Shown here piece after piece: positions 7,920 to 17,849 of a DNA stretch of 32,218 bases (its first letter is position 1; every line of letters starts with the position of its first letter). The stretch is from Betaproteobacteria bacterium CG2_30_68_42 (GTDB taxonomy: Bacteria > Pseudomonadota > Gammaproteobacteria > Burkholderiales > Rhodocyclaceae): assembly GCA_001872285.1 (NCBI GenBank), contig MNXU01000008.1:1-32218 (forward strand), in the 5' to 3' direction. The notes under the pieces are model-generated. The model was not told the DNA's origin. It did no database searches and saw only the letters and a program-made list of their open reading frames with translations. The position numbers and the translations under genes were made by a program.

Positions 7920-7985
7920 CGGGTTTCGAGTTGCAGGTTGAAGACATCGCAGCGTCAACCGAAAACTCGAAACCCGAAACCCGGA
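7920..7985. repeat. Intergenic hairpin/heptad element, copy C
   Basis: CGGGTTTCGAGTT (7920-7932) and its exact reverse complement AACTCGAAACCCG (7964-7976) form a 13-bp stem. Inside it GGTTGA (7936-7941) pairs with TCAACC (7955-7960). AACCCGA/AACCCGG heptads follow to 7983. The arm CGGGTTTCGAGTT is shared with copy A. It lies between the convergent 7558 gene and the HDOD pseudogene and could act as a two-way terminator hairpin. Confidence 0.7.
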
Positions 7986-8051
7986 CAGGCGAGCAGCCGC
8001 GCACGTCATGGCGCGGCGGACGGGACGGGCAGTAGATCTCTTCGCAGGCTC

Positions 8052-8673
8052 TCAGCGCCAGAGGGCGGCGAGCCAGGCGAACAGGCGGGAGCGGTGCCGG
8101 GGCGGGGCCGCGCGGACAGGTTCCGGTTCGCGCGGAGCTTGGACGGTCGGATCCGGATTCGCTTCGGTCGCCTTGCTCTCCGCGGCGGGCACGGCCTGCG
8201 CGGCGTCGCGGGCATTCCATTCGTCGAGCCGGCGGATGAACTCGGCCCCCTCCACGCCGATGCCGACCAGGCTCGCGTACCTGCGCGCCATCTCGCTCGC
8301 CGGCCCGATCAGGCCGGCCAGCGCGGGCGCGTCGCAGTCCATGCTCTCCGAATAGCGCCGCGCGAGTCCTTCGAGCGCCTCCGCATTGCCGGCCTGAGCG
8401 GGGGGCGAGAATCATCTCGCACATCTCGTCTGCAAGGCTCGTGCATTGCCACAGTGCGTCCTGGTCGTCCTCGGGGGCCGCGACGCTGCCGGCCGGGTAG
8501 GGCGCCATCGTCGCGGCGAGACGCTCCGGCAGCTTCCAGGCCCGGGCCACGGCCTGTCCGAGGTGATGGTAGGCGATGCCCAGGATCTCGCAACCCAATA
8601 CCCGAAACGCCTTTCCGCCCGAAGGTCTTGCGGGCGGAGCGGCCACCGGCCTACCATGGCAGTCCTGACCCAT
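8052..8673 (-). pseudogene. HDOD-domain protein, 5'-truncated and frameshifted
   Basis: Reading on the minus strand from about 8620 down, the sequence ILGIAYHHLGQAVARAWKLPERLAA matches the later half of an HDOD (HD-related output) domain. The frame then shifts at a run of six G (8401-8406 on the plus strand). With one base fewer it would continue APAQAGNAEALEGLARRYSES into MDCDAPALAGLIGPASEMARRYASLVGIG and end ...LFAWLAALWR at 8052. The first half of the HDOD domain is missing, because greB begins immediately upstream on the other strand at 8687; the ATG at 8673 is only a formal start. HDOD proteins usually act in signalling. A homopolymer read error could explain the shift but not the missing N-terminus. 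Confidence 0.65.
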
Positions 8674-8686
8674 CGGGGAAGCGGGC

Positions 8687-9223
8687 ATGAACAAGGCCTT
8701 CGTGAGGGAAGCGGAGTGCGAGGAAGAAGCGGCTGCGGACGCGCCGCCGGTGGCGCGCAACTACATGACGCCGCAAGGCTATGCGAGCCTGAAGACCGAA
8801 CTCGAGTTCCTGGTGACGGTGGAGCGCCCGGAGCTCGTCAAGGTGGTGGCGTGGGCGGCGGGAAACGGCGACCGCTCCGAGAACGGCGACTACATCTACG
8901 GTAAGAAGCGGCTGCGTGAAATCGACCGGCGCATCCGTTTCCTGATGAAGCGCGTCGAGACCGCGATCGTGGTCGATCCGGCGCGCCAGGAATGCCGCGA
9001 CCGGGTGTTCTTCGGTGCCACGGTGACCGTCGCCGAGACCGGCGCGGCGCCCCGGAGCTACCGGATCGTGGGCGTGGACGAGGCCGACGCCGGACGCGGC
9101 CGGATCAGCTGGATCTCGCCGCTCGCGCGTGCGCTCGCCAAGGCCCGCGAGGGCGATGTCGTCTCGCTCGCCAGCCCGACCGGCATCCGCAGAATCGAGC
9201 TGCTCGAAATCCGCTACGAGTGA
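8687..9223 (+). CDS. greB: Transcription elongation factor GreB
   Basis: GreA/GreB factors enter the RNA polymerase secondary channel and stimulate transcript cleavage in backtracked complexes. This 178-residue protein has the N-terminal coiled coil with the acidic tip in GDRSENGDYIYGKKRLREIDRRIRFL (residues 61-86) and the C-terminal FKBP-like domain ending [13 protein letters not shown]. The YGKKRLREIDRRIRFL spelling favours GreB over GreA. There is an acidic extension of about 24 residues before the canonical YMTPQGYASL start. The end overlaps the convergent histidine kinase gene by 10 bases. Confidence 0.92.
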   Translation: MNKAFVREAECEEEAAADAPPVARNYMTPQGYASLKTELEFLVTVERPELVKVVAWAAGNGDRSENGDYIYGKKRLREIDRRIRFLMKRVETAIVVDPARQECRDRVFFGATVTVAETGAAPRSYRIVGVDEADAGRGRISWISPLARALAKAREGDVVSLASPTGIRRIELLEIRYE

Positions 9224-11052
9224 GCGCCGCCCGGCGCCGGCTCGGGCGCCAGGGTGAAGAATATCGTGACGCCCTGGTCCGGCACCGCGTCGGCCCACAC
9301 CCGGCCGCCGTGGAGCTGGACCACGCGATGGACCGTGGCCAGCCCGATCCCGGCACCCTCGAAGCTCGCGCCCGGATGAAGGCGCTGGAACGGCTCGAAC
9401 AGCCTGGCCGCGTGCGCCATGTCGAAGCCGATGCCGTTGTCGTCGACGAAAAAGACGGTGGCGCCGTCCCCCGAGAGGGCGCCGACGCTGATCCGGGTCT
9501 CCGGTCGGCCGCGGGAGAATTTCCAGGCGTTGTCCATGAGCTGCGTGAGCAGCCCGCGCAGCAGCCGCCGGTCGGCGCTCACGCGCAGGTCGGGCGCGAT
9601 GGCGAAGGAGGCCGTGCGCTGCGGGTCGCGCCGGCGGAGTTCGTCCGCGATCGCGCGCGTCATCTCGGAGAGGTCGACGTCGGTGCGATGCACGCTGGAG
9701 CGCGACAGGCTCGCGAGTTCCACCAGCCGGTCGATGGTTTCCCCCATGCGCTGTGCGGCGGCGCGGATGCGGGCGAGATCGGCCCTGTGCGCTTCGTCGA
9801 GCCGCTCGCCGCAATCCTCTTCCAGCGTATGGGCGAAGCCGCTGATCGCCCGCAGCGGCGTGCGCAGGTCGTGGGAGATCGCGTAGCTGAACGAAGCGAG
9901 CTGGGCGTCGAGCTGCCGGAGCGCCGTGCTGCGGTCGCGCAGGCGTTGCTCGGTCGCCTCGGCCGCGGCGCGGACGGCAGCGGCTGCCTCGGCCTTGCGC
10001 CGCGCGCTGCCATGGACCGCAACCAGGATGAGCCCGACGAGGATGGCGGCCAGCACGAATCCGCCGGCCTTGACCAGAACGTGTTCGCGCCAGGGCGCGA
10101 GCACCGCTTCCTCGGGCATGCTCACGAATACGACGGCGGGATAATCGGCGATACGGCTGAAGGCGCCGATGCGCGCCTCGGTCGCACCGGGGGCCGTTTC
10201 GCGTACGCTCGCGGTGCGCAAGCTGCTGAACTCGGGACGGAACGGCGGCAGGGCGGTTGCCGGGGTATCGAGCGCATCCGCGCCGGCCGGGTAACGGGAA
10301 AGCAGCCTGCCTTCGCCGTGCAGCAGCAGCACCGATCCCCCGGCCGGAAGGGCGAGAGCACGGAACGCGGTCTCGAAATACGACGGCGCGAGCAGCGCGG
10401 CGAGTCGTTGCGGCCGATCTCCGTCCTCGATGCCGCGCACGAGCGGAATCGTCCACCGTCCCCCGGAGGGCTCGGTGACGGCGCGGCCGAGCACGGCGCG
10501 CCCCGAGGCCATCGCAGGGGCGGGCGGTGCGTTCTTCCAGTCGCCCGCATCGAGCGTCACGCCGGTCGCGTTTCCAAGAAGGAGGATGTGGTTGGAGGCA
10601 TCGAGCAGGGCGACGGACGTGATCTGCGGGCGCTCTGCGAGCTGCGCGGCGATTCCGCGGTGGAGAAGCTCCGCTTCGGGCTCGGCAGCAGCGCGCCGCT
10701 GCGCTTCGGCCAGCAGCGCCAGCACGGCATCGGCCTCTCCGAGGGCGCGCGCGGCCTGCTGCTCGGCCGCCAGCGCGAGCTCGGCGGTCCGATTGCGTGC
10801 GGCGCCGATCGCCGTATCGCGCTCTTCGATCGCATTGCGCACGCTCCACAGCCCGAGTCCCGCCATGCCGGCGAGATAGATGAGGATGAGGGCGAGCTTC
10901 AGCGCGCGCAGGGACGCTCCGGGAGGCCGGTCGCCGGTGGGTGCGGCAGGCGCGGGAGTCGCCTCGCCACCCGCCGCGGGTGCGTCCGAATCGGCATCCG
11001 GTTGCTTGAGCTGCCACGCCTCCTGTCTTGAATTTGACGGCGGCTGCCGCAT
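9214..11052 (-). CDS. Sensor histidine kinase with periplasmic sensing domain
   Basis: This 612-residue membrane histidine kinase has a Pro/Ala-rich cytoplasmic N-terminus, a first helix ([19 protein letters not shown]) and a periplasmic region of about 250 residues. A second helix follows ([18 protein letters not shown]), then a coiled linker and the kinase core. The phospho-acceptor histidine is in [19 protein letters not shown]; the N box is DNAWKFS, G1 is VDDNGIGFD and G2 is [13 protein letters not shown]. No receiver domain or response regulator gene is adjacent, so it is an orphan. The ATG at 11052 is my choice; an in-frame ATG at 11106 would overlap htpG. The chosen start lies inside the htpG promoter. 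Confidence 0.9.
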   Translation of the reverse strand: MRQPPSNSRQEAWQLKQPDADSDAPAAGGEATPAPAAPTGDRPPGASLRALKLALILIYLAGMAGLGLWSVRNAIEERDTAIGAARNRTAELALAAEQQAARALGEADAVLALLAEAQRRAAAEPEAELLHRGIAAQLAERPQITSVALLDASNHILLLGNATGVTLDAGDWKNAPPAPAMASGRAVLGRAVTEPSGGRWTIPLVRGIEDGDRPQRLAALLAPSYFETAFRALALPAGGSVLLLHGEGRLLSRYPAGADALDTPATALPPFRPEFSSLRTASVRETAPGATEARIGAFSRIADYPAVVFVSMPEEAVLAPWREHVLVKAGGFVLAAILVGLILVAVHGSARRKAEAAAAVRAAAEATEQRLRDRSTALRQLDAQLASFSYAISHDLRTPLRAISGFAHTLEEDCGERLDEAHRADLARIRAAAQRMGETIDRLVELASLSRSSVHRTDVDLSEMTRAIADELRRRDPQRTASFAIAPDLRVSADRRLLRGLLTQLMDNAWKFSRGRPETRISVGALSGDGATVFFVDDNGIGFDMAHAARLFEPFQRLHPGASFEGAGIGLATVHRVVQLHGGRVWADAVPDQGVTIFFTLAPEPAPGGAHS

Positions 11053-11054
11053 AT
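11027..11054 (+). promoter_or_regulatory. Sigma-32 (heat shock) promoter of htpG
   Basis: CTTGAAT (11027-11033), a 13-base spacer and CCGCATAT (11047-11054) fit the sigma-32 consensus CTTGAAA-N13-CCCCATNT with two mismatches. It lies 37 bases before the htpG start codon, and a Shine-Dalgarno AGGAG follows at 11076-11080. This is what a classical heat-shock gene should carry. Confidence 0.8.
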
Positions 11055-11090
11055 TTCGGAGTTCAATCGCCAAAAAGGAGTCGTCGTTCC

Positions 11091-13037
11091 ATGTCCACAG
11101 AACCATCCCCGACCGAACTCGGCAGGATCCAGACCCTGGGTTTTCAGGCGGAGGTCAAACAGCTCCTCCACCTCATGATCCATTCACTCTATAGCAACCG
11201 CGAGGTTTTCCTGCGTGAATTAGTATCCAACGCGTCGGACGCCTGCGACAAGCTGCGCTTCGAGGCGCTCGCCGATGCGGCGCTCTTCGAGGGCGACCCG
11301 GAGCCGCGAGTCCGGATTTCGTACGATGCCGGCGCGCGCACCATCACCGTCGCCGACAATGGCATCGGCATGTCGCGCGAAGAGGCGATCGAGCATCTGG
11401 GAACCATCGCCAAATCGGGTACCCGCGAGTTCTTCAGCCATCTGTCCGGGGACCAGCAGAAGGACGCGCAGTTGATCGGCCAGTTCGGGGTCGGCTTCTA
11501 TTCCTCCTTCATCGTCGCCGACCGGGTCACTGTGCTGACCCGGCGCGCCGGGCAGCCGGCCTCGGAGGCGGTGCGCTGGGAATCCGACGGCGGCGGCGAG
11601 TTCAGCGTCTCCGCGATCGGGAAGTCCTCGCGCGGCACCGAGGTCATCCTCCATCTTCGCGAGGGTCAGGAGGATCTGCTCTCGGGCAGCGTCCTGCGCA
11701 CGCTGGTGCGCAAGTACTCCGACCACATCGTTCAGCCGATCCTGATGAAGAAGGAGCGCTGGGACGCCGAACGCTCGGCGAGCGTGATCACGGACGAGGA
11801 CGAGACGGTCAACCGGGCAGCCGCGCTGTGGGCGCGGCCCAAGTCCGAAATCACCGAAGAGCAGTACCAGGAGTTCTACGGGCACGTCGCCCACGACTTC
11901 GAGCCGCCGCTCGCCCACGTCCATGCGAAGGTCGAGGGCCGGCAGGAATACACCCAGCTCCTCTTCATCCCCTCGCACGCGCCCTTCGACCTGTGGGATC
12001 GCCAGGGCCGCCACGGCATCAAGCTCTATGTCCAGCGCGTATTCATCATGGACGACGCCGAGCAGCTCATGCCCGCGTACCTGCGCTTCGTGCGTGGCGT
12101 GGTCGATGCGAACGACCTGTCGCTCAACGTCTCGCGCGAGATCCTCCAGGAGAGCCGCGACATCGAGGCGATCCGGGCCGGTTGCACCAAGCGCGTCCTC
12201 GGGCTGCTCGGGGAGCTGGCGGACAAGGAGAAGGAGAAGTACGCGCGTTTCTGGGGCGAGTTCGGGCGGGCGCTCAAGGAGGGCGTCGGGGAGGATCCGC
12301 CCAACCGCGAACGCATCGCGCGCCTGCTTCGCTTCGCCTCCACCGATGCCGCCTCGGCGGGAGAGGACGTCTCGCTCGCCGACTATGTCTCGCGGATGAA
12401 ACCGGGCCAGGAGCACATCTACTACCTCACCGCCGATTCCGCCGCCGCCGTGCGATCGAGCCCGCATCTCGAGTTCTTCCGCGCCAAGGGCATCGAGGTG
12501 CTCCTGCTGTGCGACCGCGTCGACGAGTGGGTCATCGCCCATCTCGATGCGTTCGAGGGCAAGCCGCTGCGCTCGGTTGCCAAGGGCGATCTCGATCTCG
12601 GCAAGCTGGCCGACGAAGAAGAAAAGCGGGAACAGGAACGCGAGCAGGACGAACTCAAGGATCTCGTGGCGCGCATCCGGAGCGCGCTGGGCGGCCAGGT
12701 GAAGGACGTGCGGGTCAGCCACCGGCTCAGCGAGTCTCCGGCCTGCCTGGTCGCCGACGAGCAGGACATCGGCGCCAACCTCGCGCGCATCCTGAAGTCG
12801 GTCGGGCAGGCGGCGCCCGCGGCGAAACCGATCCTGGAGATCAATCCCAAGCATGCCATCGTGCTGCGGCTCAGGGACGAGGAGAAGGACATCGGGGACT
12901 GGAGCCGGATGCTGTTCGACCAGGCGCTGCTGGCCGAAGGCGGCAGCCTCGAGGATCCGGCGGCCTTCGTGAAGCGGCTGAACCGCCTGCTGCTCGAGGT
13001 GGGCGGCGATCGCCCGCGCATCGTGCTGCCCGGCTGA
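11091..13037 (+). CDS. htpG: Chaperone protein HtpG (Hsp90)
   Basis: Bacterial Hsp90 is a homodimeric ATP-dependent chaperone in the cytoplasm. This 648-residue protein carries the GHKL ATPase domain with [29 protein letters not shown] near residue 25, [23 protein letters not shown] and [15 protein letters not shown]. The middle domain includes [11 protein letters not shown] and [16 protein letters not shown]. The C-terminal dimerisation part ends RPRIVLPG. The ATG at 11091 follows AGGAG with a 10-base gap. A near-consensus sigma-32 promoter lies just upstream. The GspE-like gene begins 52 bases after the stop. Confidence 0.97.
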   Translation: MSTEPSPTELGRIQTLGFQAEVKQLLHLMIHSLYSNREVFLRELVSNASDACDKLRFEALADAALFEGDPEPRVRISYDAGARTITVADNGIGMSREEAIEHLGTIAKSGTREFFSHLSGDQQKDAQLIGQFGVGFYSSFIVADRVTVLTRRAGQPASEAVRWESDGGGEFSVSAIGKSSRGTEVILHLREGQEDLLSGSVLRTLVRKYSDHIVQPILMKKERWDAERSASVITDEDETVNRAAALWARPKSEITEEQYQEFYGHVAHDFEPPLAHVHAKVEGRQEYTQLLFIPSHAPFDLWDRQGRHGIKLYVQRVFIMDDAEQLMPAYLRFVRGVVDANDLSLNVSREILQESRDIEAIRAGCTKRVLGLLGELADKEKEKYARFWGEFGRALKEGVGEDPPNRERIARLLRFASTDAASAGEDVSLADYVSRMKPGQEHIYYLTADSAAAVRSSPHLEFFRAKGIEVLLLCDRVDEWVIAHLDAFEGKPLRSVAKGDLDLGKLADEEEKREQEREQDELKDLVARIRSALGGQVKDVRVSHRLSESPACLVADEQDIGANLARILKSVGQAAPAAKPILEINPKHAIVLRLRDEEKDIGDWSRMLFDQALLAEGGSLEDPAAFVKRLNRLLLEVGGDRPRIVLPG

Positions 13038-13089
13038 GTGGCCCGCGGGTATCATCGGGCACCGTATCCACGCAATCCGTCCGTCATCG

Positions 13090-14889
13090 ATGAGTCCCGC
13101 GCAGTCCGAAGTCACGGAAAGCGAGCGCCGCCTCGAACTCGGCGAAGTGCTCGACTGGCTGGTCGCCGATGCCCTGGTGGGCGCGCAGGAGGCCGCGGCG
13201 CTGCGGCACGCGAAGCGCTATTACCGCGGCGAGGCCCATCCGCTCGTGCTGGTGGCGGAGCAGAAGTGGCGCTCGGCGCGCGCGCCGCACAAGACGCTCA
13301 CCGTCGATGCGCTGTGCGAGTGGCTGGCCGGACGCGTCGGGCTCGAATACCGCCATATCGATCCGCTGCGCATCGACTTCTCCGCGGTGACCGAGGTGAT
13401 GTCCAACGCCTATGCCGCGCGCTTCCGGCTGCTGCCCCTGGAAGTGGGCGCGCGCGAGGTGGTCGTCGCCTGTGCCGAGCCGTTCATCCGCGAATGGGAG
13501 CGGGAACTCCGGCCGATCCTCGGCAAGGAGATCCGCCGGGTGATCGCCAATCCCATCGACATCGGCCGCTACCTCGCCGAGTTCTACAACCTGGCCCGCT
13601 CGGTGAAGAAGGCGATGGCCGCGGGCGAAGCGGGCGGTGCGGGGCTGTCGAACTTCGAGCAACTGGTCGAGATGGGGCGGGCGAACCGGCCGGTCGACGC
13701 CAACGACCAGCACATCGTGCACATCGTCGACTGGTTGTGGCAGTACGCCTTCGAACAGCGCGCCAGCGACATCCACCTCGAGCCGCGCCGCGAGCTCGGG
13801 CTGGTGCGCTTCCGCATCGACGGCGTGCTGCATCAGGTCTACCAGATCCCGGCGCCGATCATGAATGCCATGATGAGCCGGATCAAGATCCTCGGCCGCA
13901 TGGATGTGGTGGAGAAGCGCCGCCCCCAGGACGGCCGCATCAAGACGCGCACCCCGGAAGGCGAGGAGGTCGAACTGCGGCTCTCGACGCTGCCCACCGC
14001 GTTCGGCGAGAAGATGGTCATGCGCATCTTCGACCCCGAGGTGCTGGTGCGCGATTTCGGCGAGCTGGGCTTCAGCGAGGAGGATCGCGCGCGCTGGGCC
14101 GAGATGACCGCCCGGCCGAGTGGCATCATCCTGGTGACCGGCCCGACCGGCTCCGGCAAGACGACGACGCTCTACTCGACGCTCAGGCACCTCGCGACCC
14201 CGGAGGTGAATGTGTGCACGATCGAGGATCCGATCGAGATGATCGAGCCGGCCTTCAATCAGGTCCAGGTCCAGCATTCGATCGAAATGGGCTTCGCGCA
14301 GGGCGTGCGCTCGCTCATGCGCCAGGATCCCGACATCATCATGGTGGGCGAGATCCGCGACTTCGAGACCGCCGACATGGCGATCCAGGCCGCACTCACC
14401 GGCCATCTCGTACTCTCGACGCTGCACACCAATGACGCGCCCTCCGCGGTGACGCGGCTGCTCGATCTCGGCGCCCCGTCCTACCTGCTCAACGCCACGC
14501 TGATCGGCGTGATGGCGCAGCGGCTGGTGCGCACCCTGTGCCCGCACTGCAAGCGGGAATTCGTTCCCGGCGAGGAAGAGCGCAGCGCATGGACACAGCT
14601 CACCGCGCCCTGGAAGGCGCCGCTGCCCGCGAAGCTGCATGCCGCCGAGGGCTGTCTCGAATGCCGGATGACCGGATACCTGGGCCGGATCGGCATCTAC
14701 GAAATCCTGCCGATGTCCGCGCAGATCCGCAGCCTGATCACCCGCAGCACCGATCTCGCGCAGGTGCGCGAAGCCGCCCATCGCCAGGCGATGAAGCCGC
14801 TGCGGGTGAGCGGCGCGATGAAGATCGCGGCGGGACTCACGACGCTCGACGAGGTGCGACGCGTGGCACCGCCGCGCGAGGACGCCTGA
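13090..14889 (+). CDS. GspE/PilB-type secretion or pilus assembly ATPase
   Basis: This 599-residue hexameric ATPase drives type II secretion or type IV pilus assembly from the cytoplasmic side. The N-terminal third resembles an MshEN/GspE-N region. The core contains ASDIHLEPR, Walker A GPTGSGKTT at about residues 351-359, the Asp box TIEDPIE, Walker B DIIMVGEIRD, and the His box LTGHLVLSTLHTNDA. A CXXC pair is present in LCPHCK and GCLECR, the zinc-binding four-cysteine site of GspE/PilB. No other secretion or pilus genes are nearby, so its partners must be elsewhere. It could belong to either system, or to an MshE-like one. Confidence 0.92.
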   Translation: MSPAQSEVTESERRLELGEVLDWLVADALVGAQEAAALRHAKRYYRGEAHPLVLVAEQKWRSARAPHKTLTVDALCEWLAGRVGLEYRHIDPLRIDFSAVTEVMSNAYAARFRLLPLEVGAREVVVACAEPFIREWERELRPILGKEIRRVIANPIDIGRYLAEFYNLARSVKKAMAAGEAGGAGLSNFEQLVEMGRANRPVDANDQHIVHIVDWLWQYAFEQRASDIHLEPRRELGLVRFRIDGVLHQVYQIPAPIMNAMMSRIKILGRMDVVEKRRPQDGRIKTRTPEGEEVELRLSTLPTAFGEKMVMRIFDPEVLVRDFGELGFSEEDRARWAEMTARPSGIILVTGPTGSGKTTTLYSTLRHLATPEVNVCTIEDPIEMIEPAFNQVQVQHSIEMGFAQGVRSLMRQDPDIIMVGEIRDFETADMAIQAALTGHLVLSTLHTNDAPSAVTRLLDLGAPSYLLNATLIGVMAQRLVRTLCPHCKREFVPGEEERSAWTQLTAPWKAPLPAKLHAAEGCLECRMTGYLGRIGIYEILPMSAQIRSLITRSTDLAQVREAAHRQAMKPLRVSGAMKIAAGLTTLDEVRRVAPPREDA

Positions 14890-14903
14890 GCGCCGGGGGC
14901 TGG

Positions 14904-16076
14904 CTACCTGCCGAGCAGCCGCATGCCGCGCTCGAGCCCTTCGAGGGTGAGCGGGAACATGCGCCCGCCCATCAGTTCGCGCACGATGACGATGGAGTGC
15001 CGGTAGTTCCAGTGCTTCTCCGGCTCGGGGTTGAGCCAGATCGCGTTCGGCCAGGTGTCGAGCAGCCGCCCGAGCCAGACCGCGCCGGCTTCCTCGTTCA
15101 TGCCCTCGATGCTTCCGCCCGGCTGGAGGATCTCGTAGGGGCTCATGGTGGCGTCGCCGACGAGGATCAGCTTGTAGTCGGCCGGGTAGCGGTGCAGCAG
15201 GTCGAGGGTCGCGGTGCGCTCGGAGTACCGTCGCGCGTTGTCCCGCCACAGGTGCTCATAGACGCAGTTGTGGAAGTAGAAATGCTCGAGATGCTTGAAC
15301 TCGGTGCGCGCGGCCGAGAACAGCTCCTCGCACACGCGGATGTGATCGTCCATCGAGCCGCCGATGTCCAGCAGCAGGAGCACCTTGACCGCGTTGTGGC
15401 GCTCCGGGCGCATGCGCAGGTCGAGCCAGCCGGCGTTGCGTGCGGTCGAGCCGATCGTGCCTTCGAGATCGAGTTCCTCGGCCGCGCCCTCGCGCGCGAA
15501 GCGGCGCAGCCTGCGCAAGGCCACCTTGATGTTGCGCGTGCCCAGCTCCACCCCGCCGTCCAGGTTGCGGAAGCTGCGCCGGTCCCACACCTTCACCGCG
15601 CTGCGGTTGCCGGCCGATTCCGCGCCGATGCGGATGCCCTCGGGATGAACGCCGTGGGCGCCGAAGGGGCTGGTGCCGCCGGTTCCGATCCACTTCGATC
15701 CGCCCGCGTGCCGCTCCTTCTGCTCGGCCAGCCTCTTGCGCAGCTCGTCCATCAGCCGGTCCCAGCCGAGCTTCTCGATTCGCGCCTTCTCCTCCTCACC
15801 GAGGTGGCGGCCAATGATCCGGCGCAGCCATTCTTCGGGGATCGAGGCTTCCTGCCCGACCGGTGAAGAGATGCCCTTGAAGTACTCGCCGAAGGCGCGG
15901 TCGTAGCGGTCGTAGCCGGACTCGTCCTTCACCAGGCAGGCGCGCGCGAGGTAGTAGAAATCCTCGACCTCGTGGCCGGCCACCCGCTCGCGCAGCGCTT
16001 CGAGCAGGGTCAGAAATTCGCGCGTGGACACCGGCAGCCCGCGCGACTTCAGATGAAGGAAGAAGTCGATCAGCAT
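14904..16076 (-). CDS. VWA-domain protein of the MoxR-associated type
   Basis: This 390-residue protein has a von Willebrand factor A domain in its second half. The metal site reads LLLLDIGGSMDDH (MIDAS at about residues 237-241), with Gly in place of the first Ser of the usual DXSXS. The first half (FFLHLKSRGLPVSTREFLTLLEAL) is the helical part seen in CoxE/VWA proteins that work with MoxR ATPases. Such pairs are thought to act as chaperones that load metals or mature enzymes. I use the ATG at 16076; a TTG four codons upstream is possible. It lies downstream of PilZ and MoxR genes on the same strand. Confidence 0.88.
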   Translation of the reverse strand: MLIDFFLHLKSRGLPVSTREFLTLLEALRERVAGHEVEDFYYLARACLVKDESGYDRYDRAFGEYFKGISSPVGQEASIPEEWLRRIIGRHLGEEEKARIEKLGWDRLMDELRKRLAEQKERHAGGSKWIGTGGTSPFGAHGVHPEGIRIGAESAGNRSAVKVWDRRSFRNLDGGVELGTRNIKVALRRLRRFAREGAAEELDLEGTIGSTARNAGWLDLRMRPERHNAVKVLLLLDIGGSMDDHIRVCEELFSAARTEFKHLEHFYFHNCVYEHLWRDNARRYSERTATLDLLHRYPADYKLILVGDATMSPYEILQPGGSIEGMNEEAGAVWLGRLLDTWPNAIWLNPEPEKHWNYRHSIVIVRELMGGRMFPLTLEGLERGMRLLGR

Positions 16077-16086
16077 CAGCGCCCGC

Positions 16087-16135
16087 AACCCGTAACCTGG
16101 AACCTGGAACCTGAAACCTGAAACGTGAAACCCGA
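16087..16135. repeat. Seven tandem heptads (AACCYGR type), copy E
   Basis: Seven 7-base units run without interruption: AACCCGT, AACCTGG, AACCTGG, AACCTGA, AACCTGA, AACGTGA, AACCCGA. They lie in the 68-base gap between the PilZ and VWA genes. The last unit equals the core unit of copies A, B and C, so they look like one repeat family with a 7-base period. Confidence 0.8.
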
Positions 16136-16144
16136 AGCGGGCGG

Positions 16145-16792
16145 TCAGCTCCGGCCGAGCGCGATGGTCTCGAACACGAAGCCGCGCAGGAACATTTCCT
16201 GCTGCGCCTCGAGCTGCTTGAAGCGTACCCCGTGGAGGAACTGCTGCGATCCGTCGGGCAGACTGGCGGTTCGTTCGTTGCGAACGATCGCGCCGACCTG
16301 GAGGGTCTGCGGCTGGCCGCCGAAGCTCGCCTCGAATTCGAGCGTGACCTCGGCGTCGGTGGCTCCGAGCGACACCGGAGAGCGGATCATCGCTCCGGTC
16401 GCCGACAGGTCGCTGATGGTCGCGGAGACGGCTTCGGCGTCCGGTGCCGGACGGATCTGCGCCGGGATGTCGACGCTCACCCGTTCGGCATCACGGACCG
16501 CGGTCTCCTCGATGCGCTCCGGATAGCTGAGATGGACGTGCCGGTAGGGCAGCGTCGCCACTCTGAGCACGCGGACCTGGAACGCGCAGATGTTGCGGCC
16601 GGCGATGTAGCGTGCGACGAGTTCGTCGCCCTCGCGCACGAGACCGGGTTGCCGGCCTTCGAGCGGTGCAGTGACGATCAGCCCCTGGCCCTCGTAGAGG
16701 CCGATCAGGCGCGCGCGCATGCGCCTTGCCGGGTCGAGATGGGAAAACTGGAGGTCCAGCGTGACGCCGTGCGCGATGCGGGGCGCGGTCAT
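16145..16792 (-). CDS. PilZ-domain (YcgR-like) cyclic di-GMP binding protein
   Basis: This is a 215-residue cytoplasmic protein with a YcgR-N-like N-terminal half and a PilZ domain in the second half. The c-di-GMP signatures are present but slightly modified: RDAERVSVDIPAQI supplies the RXXXR-like arm, and DLSATGAMI supplies the D/NXSXXG motif. YcgR-type proteins slow flagellar rotation or control surface behaviour when c-di-GMP is high. The gene begins 12 bases after the MoxR gene stop on the same strand, with the VWA gene following. It is thus in the middle of a MoxR-VWA operon, which is unusual. Confidence 0.85.
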   Translation of the reverse strand: MTAPRIAHGVTLDLQFSHLDPARRMRARLIGLYEGQGLIVTAPLEGRQPGLVREGDELVARYIAGRNICAFQVRVLRVATLPYRHVHLSYPERIEETAVRDAERVSVDIPAQIRPAPDAEAVSATISDLSATGAMIRSPVSLGATDAEVTLEFEASFGGQPQTLQVGAIVRNERTASLPDGSQQFLHGVRFKQLEAQQEMFLRGFVFETIALGRS

Positions 16793-16804
16793 GAGCGCGG
16801 CTCC

Positions 16805-17647
<843 letters not shown>

Positions 17648-17736
17648 CGCTGAATCGCCCTGCGGTGGAGGTCGCGGGATTATACGCGCCGTCACCCGGA
17701 CCGATGGACGCCGAACAGTCCGCAGGCGGGCGTGCA

Positions 17737-17765
17737 TTGACAGTTTGCGGCCGAGGCGCTAAGTT
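17737..17765 (+). promoter_or_regulatory. Candidate sigma-70 promoter for the GDSL hydrolase gene
   Basis: A perfect -35 TTGACA at 17737-17742 is followed after 17 bases by TAAGTT at 17760-17765, a weak -10. It is in the right place for the gene starting at 17850, which has GAGGT at 17836-17840 as ribosome binding site. Confidence 0.45.
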
Positions 17766-17849
17766 CCGCCTGCGCAAGACCGGGAACCGGTTCGATCGGC
17801 GCGCCCGCCCGGCCGCTCACACGATCACTTTCGACGAGGTCAGAAAAAA

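Noticed and set aside
8651-11017. 788-residue open frame on the minus strand
   Set aside because: It is an alternative frame of the histidine kinase region, Arg-rich and without domains.
11053-11106. Upstream ATG for the histidine kinase
   Set aside because: It would overlap the htpG start and add residues encoded by the htpG promoter and leader.
13084-15249. 721-residue open frame on the minus strand
   Set aside because: It lies opposite the GspE-type ATPase, which has all family motifs; no motif is present in the antisense frame.
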